Below are positions 56,343 to 64,000 of a stretch of DNA of 64,000 nucleotides, in pieces (within the stretch, counting starts at the first letter, position 1; each line of letters opens with the position of its first letter). A model generated the notes under the pieces. It saw only the letters and a program-made list of their open reading frames with translations. It had not been told where the DNA came from and did no database searches. Source of the stretch: Tanypteryx hageni (lineage: Eukaryota; Arthropoda; Insecta; Odonata; Petaluridae); assembly GCA_028673005.1 (NCBI GenBank), contig CM054114.1, positions 122,727,307 through 122,791,306 on the forward strand. The letters run 5' to 3'. The translations under genes and the position numbers were made by a program.

Positions 56343-57719
56343 CGTCCCGGAACACCCTCACTGGTCACATCAAGCTATCTGATATCTAAATATAATAAAG
56401 TTTTATTACATGCAAGTGTTCACAATTTCCACTGCTACTAATACTAACTTACTACAGTGGAAATTGTAAAATTGTGAATTTAATTATAAAAATTTTACTT
56501 CAAACAAATTCATAACGGAATTACACCAAGTACTGACTTGCAATATCGACTATATCTTATAGTCGGTACATATTTTAAAATGTCCCTTCGTAGCATGCTG
56601 ACATTTTGGTTACCACGGCGTTGTCAACCCATTACCTCTTAAGAATTAAAATCCGTCAAACCAAGCGAAAAAGAAATAGAACCAACCTCTCTCAAATTCG
56701 TTTTCGAAACCTCTCTCAAACTCGTTTTCTTTATGAAAATAAAGAAAACATAACTTTCCTTACCTTCCTGAAAAGTTGGTCACCTTACTGTACAAAGGCA
56801 AAAACCCGACCAAGGCATCTTTAGGTATAAATTTAAAATTACTCGAAAAAGACACCGCTGTCCTACCGTCTTCTAACGATTATTTTTTTTCTAAAGAAGA
56901 CCCAATTTCGAAAAATTTCCAAACTAAATAATCACGAAGGAAGCCTTGGCGTAAAAACATTCCACATAACAGTTTTTCAAAACAAGAGGAAACGCCAATT
57001 TGAGAAAATAATGAGCTTAATTAAGATAAGCCGGATTTTGCGTCGCAGAACATTATAACGCGCAAGATGCCACGTGCGTCTTATCCCTCTAATTAATGCA
57101 GGGAACTCCCGCTTCCACAGTTATCGCTTAAAACTTTTAATGGACGTTACGAAAAAGACGCCGAGACCTGTCGGGAAAGCATAATATATCGCAGTGCAGC
57201 GACGAAAAAAATCAGAAAAATGTTTTTTTTTAGTAAATAACCAGCAAAAAAAGAAAAAATTCATAACCGCATTAAAAATAAGGAAGACAAACCGACTCCT
57301 TCAGTGCACTGTGCGACAAACCCGATACTCATCGGAAAAAAACAAGTGAAGGAAGAATTGTTGAACAAATTATAAAGGGCTTTTTCTTATGTTTTAGGAT
57401 TATGACGTCATCATAAGATTATCTCTTTGGTTTAGATCGACGGCCTTATAATATAGTCTATAAAATTAATTAATGCTATGTAATAATATGTTTCCCATTT
57501 CAAAGCAGTGGACTCGTTAGAATGGCAGTCTATTTCCTATTATCGAAAATTCAACATATCATTTTTATTAAAAACAGTTGTCCGTTTTCATTCGACGCGG
57601 ATTCGAATTGTTTAAAAAAAATAGAAACCTCAATTTTGGCAATAGAACTGTCCTATCTTAAATTCAACAACTTTAAAAATGCAAATCTATAATCCCCTGC
57701 GCCGATGTCATGCTTTTCT
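56343..57719. other. Non-coding stretch, nothing recognised
   Basis: AT-rich. No gene or bounded repeat seen. Confidence 0.45.
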
Positions 57720-57729
57720 TATACGGGGT

Positions 57730-57993
57730 GGTTCAAGCGTTAGCCTGGGATCGTCCCGTCCCATACTTGTGTGATTTGAGGAGACCGCGCAAGTCGGCGC
57801 TCCGTCCTTCGAAAGGGACGTTAAGTCGTTGATCCTCTTGGTGCTCTTCGTTAAGCGTAGGCTAATGCCGGCACCGGGTTTCCCTCCTCCCTTGCGTGTG
57901 TTTTTGGGTGATCAACCTCTTGGATTATATTGTGTGTGTGTTCGGTGTGGAAGGAGTTATGGCTATAATAATCCAAGAGGTTGATTAGCCAGA
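57730..57993. repeat. SINE-like repeat with inverted AATCCAAGAGGTTGAT ends
   Basis: Contains GTCCTTCGAAAGGGACGTTA, GCGTAGGCTAATGCCGGCAC and CGGGTTTCCC, a sequence type common as a dispersed repeat in arthropods. Near its end GATCAACCTCTTGGATTATA is followed about 40 bases later by its near-perfect complement TAATCCAAGAGGTTGATTAG, forming a hairpin. Strand and full limits are uncertain. Confidence 0.45.
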
Positions 57994-58494
57994 AATTCCA
58001 TACAAGCAAATACATAATACAAGAATATCTTACGAGAGTAGAAATGAACCTATGGTGTTGGAAGAAGCCACCGATTACCCCTCAGCAGCAGGTCCTAGAT
58101 TTATTTATGCCATGTCTAGTCCTCGTATAGATCAATCTAACCTGAAGATTTGGTTTCTCCAAGTTGCAGGATTCCAGAGCTATTGCCATACAGACAGACT
58201 GACGGACAGACACACCTAATACATAAGCGATTTTATAAAAATCGATAAAAAGACAAACCTCTCCCCCCTCCTCCTAGGCGTAAAAAGCTATCCGACACGA
58301 TGGCTCACCGCCAAATTGTCCGAAATAGAACTAAGAACTGGCCAGCGACGACGCAACGACGGACTCGCGCAAGGACACTCGATTTAAGTGGCGACCGCTA
58401 AAAATTCTACCTAATTCAATCAAGTGTCGCAACGACGACTGTCAAGTCTGGATAAAATTATGCCAATCCGGATAATGGCTCTAAACCGCTGAAC

Positions 58495-58556
58495 GCTTCT
58501 ACGTGGGTCGGTCGCCTACCGACGCCAAGAGTCCGAAGTTCGAACCCCATCGATAC
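58495..58556 (+). repeat. Weak tRNA-like sequence
   Basis: A box B-like AAGTTCGAACCCC is preceded by CGTGGGTCGGTCGCCTACCG. Arms pair poorly. Listed as a possible SINE head only. Confidence 0.3.
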
Positions 58557-58971
58557 TACGGAAATATAAGATCGACTTCATTGCCGCCATTAAAACTACG
58601 ACGGGAAACTATTTAATTGGCTATAAATAAACGAAGTATGTATACTGCGATCCCGCGCCGCATCCAAGACTGCGTCATTTGGAGTTTTGGCCCGAGGAAA
58701 CAAGTCCGGCATATCCTGCTTGCAACTGGATGGATAAAACAAAACTCCCTACTTCGCCATGATTACGATCACAATGACAAAAATCGTAAATGGCACAGTC
58801 GAATAAAATTGTCGACACTTGGGACATTACATTTTCCGAGAACATCATAACATTTATTTATCCATATACAATCGGATTACAGCACGAGTCCAATTACAGG
58901 TGATCGAATTAACAATATAGTAATAACAATAACAACAAAGAAAATCACGAACAACAATGGACAAGGCAGGA

Positions 58972-59041
58972 TTCGAACCCGCGACCCTAGCATTGGGAGT
59001 CAGACACGCTAGCCACCCCTCTGCCGAGGCCGTCATCATAT
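58972..59041 (-). repeat. tRNA-like (SINE head or tRNA pseudogene) beside the mariner
   Basis: On the minus strand: box A-like AGGGGTGGCTAGCGTG, then GTCTGACTCCCAATGCTAGG, then a good T arm GCGGG-TTCGAAT-CCTGC. The acceptor and anticodon stems pair only partly. Resembles 54296-54363. The mariner at 59043 inserted at its 5' end. Confidence 0.55.
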
Positions 59042-59042
59042 A

Positions 59043-59968
59043 CGAGGTCTGTTCAAAAAGTATCCGGATTGGGTGATTATTTTAATTACAATTAAACGGT
59101 CGCTGTTGGAACTGTGCTTATCACGTCTAGACAAGATGACTACTGTGATCGAATTTGTAACATATCCGTCAGTATGCTCTAGTTGAGCCGTTACAGTTGA
59201 GTGTGTTTCGAAGTGCGGCGATTTCGCGATGTCGAAGAATCCAGAGCAACGCATCTGCACTCACTTTTGTTTCAAAGTTGGACAAACGACCAGTGAAACC
59301 TTTGATCTGCTCAAAATAGCCTGCGAAGCTACAGACCGCACACAGGTTTTCGAGTGGTCACGTCGTTTTAAAGAAGGAAGAACATCATTTAAAAGTGATC
59401 CGCGATCTGGACGGCCCTCAACATAAAAAAATGAGGAAAATGTGACAACTCTGGTAATAAATGATCGACGTTTGACTATCATAGAGATTTCAGAAGATGT
59501 TGGAATCTCAATGAGTTCATGCCACGCAATTTTAACTGAAGAGTTAAACATGAGGCGTGTTTCTGCGAAGTTCGTTCCGCGGCTACTGACTGAGGTCCAA
59601 CGGGAACGTCGCGTGTCCACGGCCTCCGATGTGTTTGAGCGTGCTTGCAAAGAAGAACACTTCTTAAAAACATTATGAAAGTTGGTGAGATGTGGGTTTA
59701 CGGGTATGATCTCGAAACCAAATAACAATCGTCGTAGTGGAATGCAGATGCGTTGCTCTGGATTCGGCGACATCGCGGAATCGCCGCACTTCGAAACACA
59801 CTCAACAGTAACGGCTCACTAGAGCATACTGACGGATTTGTTACAAATGCGATCACAGGAGCCATTTTGTCTAGACTTGAATAGACGTGATAAACACAGT
59901 TGCAACAGCGACCGTTTAATTGTAATTAAAATAATTACCTAGTCCGGATACTTTCTGAACAGACCTCG
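59043..59968 (+). mobile_element. mariner element with about 220-bp terminal inverted arms
   Basis: TA at 59041-59042 and 59969-59970 flank CGAGGTCTGTTCAAAAAGTA and its complement TACTTTCTGAACAGACCTCG. The complementarity does not stop at the usual 30 bases. Sequence 59043-59262 reappears inverted at 59741-59968, including the transposase start region (MSKNPEQRIC on one strand, MSPNPEQRIC on the other). Between the arms lies only the N-terminal half of the transposase. So the right part of a normal mariner has been replaced by an inverted copy of its left part. Confidence 0.9.
59230..59738 (+). pseudogene. mariner transposase, N-terminal half, disabled
   Basis: Reads MSKNPEQRICTHFCFKVGQT, TQVFEWSRRFKEGRTSFKSD, PRSGRPST, a stop, then NEENVTTLVINDRRLTIIEI, SEDVGISMSSCHAILTEEL, PRLLTEVQRERRVSTASDVF, a stop after HFLKTL, and VGEMWVYGYDLETK. 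This is the two helix-turn-helix region plus linker (normally WVPRLLT, here FVPRLLT) up to the first catalytic block. The block normally reads GDE-W-YGYD, but here the catalytic aspartate is missing (VGEMW). Glutamine codons after ETK have become TAA and TAG. It ends where the right inverted arm begins; the second catalytic half is absent. Confidence 0.88.
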
Positions 59969-60051
59969 TAATATCATTTTAATATCATAACAGGAGAATC
60001 AAGCCTGCGAGAGAAAGTCTTACGATAGGTACCTAATTCAACAGAACTGTC

Positions 60052-60212
60052 GAGCTCGTCTTATGGCTGAAAAAATTCAAGAACATACAATTTAATAAAT
60101 GCACTTGCATCAGATTTATCCAATAATTCCAACGGTTCTTTTATAATCTATTTTCGGTGAATTATCGCTGAAGACAGCTGCTTTGTAGCCGAAATGGGCA
60201 TATGGTTTTAAA
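60052..60212. repeat. SINE body with the 60-bp module in inverted orientation
   Basis: GAGCTCGTCTTATGGCTGAA at 60052 matches the SINE body at about 27090. Then TCGGTGAATTATCGCTGAAG and ACAGCTGCTTTGTAGCCGAA is the complement of the module that is in direct orientation at 27192. No tRNA head is attached. Confidence 0.55.
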
Positions 60213-60227
60213 AAAATTGCTTGTTCT

Positions 60228-60306
60228 TGAATTTTAGATAGGATTTAATGCACTGTATCCCCTGCCACCCACCACTATGGTGAACTGCATAGTAACATGT
60301 AGATAC
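60228..60306 (+). mobile_element. LINE 3' tail only
   Basis: GATTTAATGCACTGTATCCC then CTGCCACCCACC, small hairpin, GTAACATGTAGATACG. A very short 5'-truncated copy. Confidence 0.7.
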
Positions 60307-61105
60307 GTCATATATACCAACCTCTGAATGGAAAATGAGACCTTTACTGCATAGAATAGAATGTAAGGATACACAAAATGTGAAAATCTATGAATTGTTG
60401 CTAGTATGAATTTCAAAGGCTCGAAATTACTTTTTAAAACGCCATCACTCGGTTCAATTTGAATCGACCAAAGCCATATCAAGTTTCGATTCAAACCGAA
60501 CGAACGTCACTACTTTCAGCTCCAAGCAGAATTTAATCGATTCTGGCGTAAAATATCGACAATGAGGTGCACCGCAATATGCCCGAGTTATATAACCGTA
60601 TTAGCCAAGTGCGATATCGTGACCGAAGCAAAGCAGAATGGCGATCTCATTTATATTAATCAGTAGGCTCAACCCACTCAATGAGAACATGTTTACACGG
60701 TTGATCTGCAGTTCAATTTCCACTCGATGCAAATCGAGCGCGAGGGAATTCGGCGGGAACGGAATCGTGCTTCTAAAGCAACTCATGTCGTATTTTACTC
60801 TTACGTGTTTATCTCGTGCATGGAAATAAAGTGCCAAACAAGTTAACACAAACGAATTCCACTGCTATTACGACCAAGATCGGCCTCGAAAATTAAAGAA
60901 TTGAGATTGCTATACGTTTGCGTGGTTGACCTAACCCAAAGATTGGTCAGTACTTGTTTTGCATTAAAATAAAATGTACTACACGATGAACAATAAGTTA
61001 AGCATGTTCTGAGATATCCCAACAAGATGCCGCATTAACAATACTTTAATTTTACAGAATATTTACATTAATACTGAACTATTATTTATATGCACATATA
61101 GAATA
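60307..61105. other. Non-coding stretch, nothing recognised
   Basis: No gene or bounded repeat seen. Confidence 0.45.
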
Positions 61106-61285
61106 CAGGCATACCCAGATTTAACGCACCCCTATATAGGTCCACCCCCGCATACCGCCCGTTAATCGTTGTGAACAGAACTTCTATCTTATAATTACAT
61201 AGAGCAAGCATATTTACCGCCATCCCCGCTTTAGCGCCAATGTCAGCAATGGACAATCGGTGGCGCTAAATCCGGGTTTGACAGT
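61106..61285. mobile_element. pogo/Tigger-like MITE copy 3, uninterrupted (about 180 bp)
   Basis: TA precedes CAGGCATACCCAGATTTAAC. The element contains CACCCCTATATAGGTCCACC, CCCGCATACCGCCC and CCCGCTTTAGCGCCAATG, and ends TGGCGCTAAATCCGGGTTTG then ACAGTG. It gives the intact layout against which the two interrupted copies (20673, 49281) are read. Confidence 0.85.
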
Positions 61286-62205
61286 GCGTTAAACATACAT
61301 ATTTAGGAAATAGTATTACATTATTGCCCATTTTACATTAAAATGAAGACGTTATGTGGGGTTGCTTTAAGTCGAGCAATAATTCGTAAGATTGAATCTT
61401 GCGGTAGTAAAACAAATTCGTGGCGCAAAAATTCTTGTCCGTAAAACGGGAGATTACAGTACCTGAAAAAGAAACACGGTACCCAAATTCCTAGTATATT
61501 TTTGGTTCTCGGATGAACCAGTTCATCTTTCCTCCAAAAGAATTGCATCTTGCGACAATGCGCCGGCCGGACCGAATAATTCACCGTTACTTAACAGTCG
61601 GGTGAAATTGGTTGGCAACAATGGACAAAACTCAATGTGGAGTTTCGCAGAATGCGACAGAAGAGAGTGCATGCTCCCTACAGTGACTCCCCGCGGTGAA
61701 AAAGGTAAGCAAAAGCGTACGTGCGACCCGTGGTCACGTGCGGTAAGGCATCATCTCCTTCCTTTTGAAAGATGGGCACCAAAGTTGCGTTCTGTCCTCG
61801 AGAGAGGAGGGAGACGGCAGGGAATGGCGGAGCTGCCAAGCCCATATTCCGACCTACCCTAGGGGTGGATGCATGCGTGCGCGTGGGTGACAGCGCGTGT
61901 GGGTGACAGCGCGTGTGCATGAATCACCCATTACGACCCATTCTGCTAGAATGAAAAAAATAGTATGGTTCCCAACGAGGACTATTTATCTGCAGCGCGT
62001 AAATTTCCGGTGCGTGGAGCTGTCCATGAATACGTTCTTTAAATACTATGAATAACGCATTCACACTATCTATAGTAAACTTCACTGCTATAAATAAATA
62101 TTAATGGGCTTTCATACATCCATCAATCATTCGTTGTAACTAATAACCATGACTAGTCCTATTAGTATAAACAAAATCCAGGTAATTTTTACATATAACG
62201 ACGTG
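61286..62205. other. Non-coding stretch, nothing recognised
   Basis: Short opposing frames at 61.33-61.92 kb have no domain or splice support. Confidence 0.4.
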
Positions 62206-62250
62206 AATTACCACTGAGGACGGCTGGTTTTATCTTTAACGCCCATGTTT
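62206..62250 (-). repeat. Decayed copy of the 60-bp module
   Basis: GTGAATTACCACTGAGGACG then GCTGGTTTTATC and CGCCCATG: the inverted module with its middle diverged. Confidence 0.45.
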
Positions 62251-62332
62251 TTCTCAGCTGTTTTGCGGATTCGAGCGCTATCTTCATTATAAAAAAGTCA
62301 CAAGATGAATACCTGGAAAACAGGAGACTTAT

Positions 62333-62395
62333 ACGATTACTCTACCACAATATCCGCCCTGTAAGTCCCGGGTTCGATTCCCGACCAAAGCAGAA
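62333..62395 (+). repeat. tRNA-like SINE head, 5' part degraded
   Basis: AATATCCGCCCTGTAAGTCC, then a perfect T-arm region GGGTTCGATTCCCG and GCAGAATTTTCATCC, matching the end of the head at 26932-27000. The box A part is not preserved. Confidence 0.5.
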
Positions 62396-62569
62396 TTTTC
62401 ATCCTGCCTTACAAAATTTCTTCTAGTCCAGCAATTGCATTCAAGCGTAGAATTTAACACCAACACTTTCGAATTGATCGAGGATCACTATGCAGACAGG
62501 CATAAGCTGGAATTTGGAAATTTTGCAAACGAGAAGAAATCCGCGTTCCGAAACGGTTGAATTAGTCTG

Positions 62570-62641
62570 CCACGATAGTTTAGTGGTAGAATATCCGCCC
62601 GGCTAGTGGAAGACCAGGTTTCGGTTCCCGATCATTGCAGA
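62570..62641 (+). repeat. tRNA-like SINE head
   Basis: CCACGATAGTTTAGTGGTAG, ATATCCGCCCGGCTAGTGGA, then GGTTTCGGTTCCCGATCATT and GCAG. It aligns with 26932-27000 along its length. The anticodon stem (TCCGC/GTGGA) still pairs and the acceptor stem partly pairs. Most likely a SINE head, but closer to a tRNA fold than the others. Confidence 0.55.
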
Positions 62642-62649
62642 TTTTGCCC

Positions 62650-64000
62650 CCCGTTACCAAGTTTCCCAGCAGCATTTTCTGTCAAATAGCAGATGTTAGG
62701 AATTCATTATTTTGCCATCACGTGTCGCTTTTTCCTATACATAAAAACTCTTTAAGCCGTATTTGGAATTAAATGAATAACTAATGGTCGTTAGGACGCA
62801 AGAGCGGAAGTAATTCGAGCGTTTCATTATTCCATCGGACCCTGTTTTTTTTCGTTTAACGACTCCAACTAATAAAATGTTTTAAAAAACTCGAGGGCGA
62901 CATTTCAGATGCTCAACGGTACGTATAACGAATTCCGCCGACGAATGGAAAGTTTGGGATGGTCCGGAACACGTCTCCGGAGGCTCCGAACCGAGACACC
63001 GCCGTACGGTTTTCCAATGCCTTTTCGTGGGTGAAAACCGCACCGCCAACAGGAAATGTTCTGCCAGCTTTTCATTCACCATGAGCGGAAACATTATGTG
63101 ATTCAGGATTGGCGATTCCGATATATTGAACTTTTTCTTATGGTTTAATTCTTTAGCGCCTGATAGCGTGTAATGTTCGTAGGATAACAAATTCCTCCAA
63201 TTTATCATTTCTTGTCCAAACGCGAATGATAAAACCTGTCAATAGTATGGACAGATCTTCATGCTTCGCTGACAGGATATGAAACTAAGACATCGCTAAC
63301 TCCGCTGCTTCTTTGTCGCAAGCAAAAAACTAAAACTTGAACCTTACACAACTGTAAAAAAATCGGGGAGACTTCTAAATAAGTGCGCGATAAAATGTAA
63401 TAAATTAAACGATTGAAGAAAAAGTGAAATGCAACTTCCGCCTATCAAACCTCGGAAAGTTCGACGCTCATGAAATGACCATCGAAAATAAAGCCAGAGC
63501 CATCAACTACAAATTATAAATTCCTTCAAGCTGGAGGCAATATATTTCGTCCCTACATATCATCACACTGAGAAAACAAGGCGACGAATAAGGAATGCAT
63601 AAAAAATATAACACCGATGAATTAATCATGGAAACACCATAAGCCTTTCATAGAAAAATGGAGATTAATTTTACGGACTGCATGCCGGGACCCTGAAGCA
63701 TGGAGTAACTCGATAACAATGAGCGCGAAACCTCAAAATCGCGAGAGCAACAACTCGCCGAAAGTCTACGTCATTTCGTCGCGGCGAAATCAACTGTTTC
63801 GGAAGGAATTAATTGGAAAATCGTTTTAAAAAAGTCATCAATTCGCTAGGCTAGGGGCAGCCGCTTTACCGAAATCGAATTAAAAAGAAACTTTCGTGAA
63901 CCGCGTTAAATAATGGCTTTATCTTGTAATCAAAATTGCATTTGTGGAGCGGAGACGAATAAAAAAACGTTTCCTCGACCGGCCGCCACTGTCGCATTAA
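62650..64000. other. Non-coding stretch to the window end, nothing recognised
   Basis: A 108-codon minus-strand open frame at 62882-63208 has mixed composition but no motif I recognise and no AFF N-terminal signature. It is not called as a gene. Confidence 0.4.

Noticed and set aside
62882..63208. 108-codon minus-strand frame considered as a lilli N-terminal exon
   Set aside because: No AFF N-terminal motif and no acceptor/donor pair in the needed phase.

Overview
The window is a stretch of an arthropod, most likely insect, nuclear genome. The evidence is spliced genes with GT-AG introns, a recognisable lilliputian (AF4/FMR2 family) gene, and a dense load of insect-type transposons (mariner, piggyBac-like, hAT-like, pogo-like MITEs, a Jockey/CR1-like LINE, tRNA-derived repeats). 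The long, repeat-filled introns argue against a compact dipteran genome. I cannot fix the order from sequence alone.

The only host gene I can support is the lilliputian/AFF orthologue on the minus strand. Eleven internal coding exons lie at 28303-28273, 16297-16249, 14815-14760, 14291-13973, 10234-10097, 9553-7830, 7199-6803, 5277-4934, 3461-3267, 2798-2721 and 2609-2513. All have canonical splice sites. They join in one open frame of 3428 nt (1142 complete codons), covering the central part and most of the C-terminal homology domain of this transcription-elongation scaffold. The N-terminal exons lie above 28.3 kb, either unrecognised in the window or beyond its end. The last C-terminal exon(s) lie below position 1.

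Layout: 0.1-0.5 kb holds a broken Tc1/mariner-like transposase N-terminus. 2.5-16.3 kb holds ten exons in AT-rich, CpG-poor DNA, with a piggyBac-like MITE carrying a nested MITE (3.7-4.2 kb), a small hAT MITE (12.0 kb) and a 1.6 kb piggyBac-like element (12.3-13.9 kb). The next intron (16.3-28.3 kb) contains a purine tract, a decayed piggyBac transposase 3' end (19.1-19.7 kb) and a cluster of LINE, hAT and pogo-like insertions (20.7-27.7 kb). CpG becomes much more frequent from about 18.5 kb upward. From 28.3 to 64 kb I see one very long upstream intron or 5' flank: hAT MITEs with readable 8-bp target duplications, a second piggyBac-like MITE, LINE copies nested in one another, two purine minisatellites (39.8-40.7 kb), a CpG-dense block (54.7-55.4 kb), tRNA-like repeat heads, and a mariner whose transposase is framed by inverted arms of about 220 bp (59.04-59.97 kb).

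No operon, CRISPR array, bacterial feature, or new multi-gene system was found. The best leads are mobile-element structures: the long-arm mariner, a piggyBac family linked by a shared subterminal palindrome to its own decayed transposase, a short module repeated five times in both orientations, and a pogo-like MITE family used twice as a landing site.
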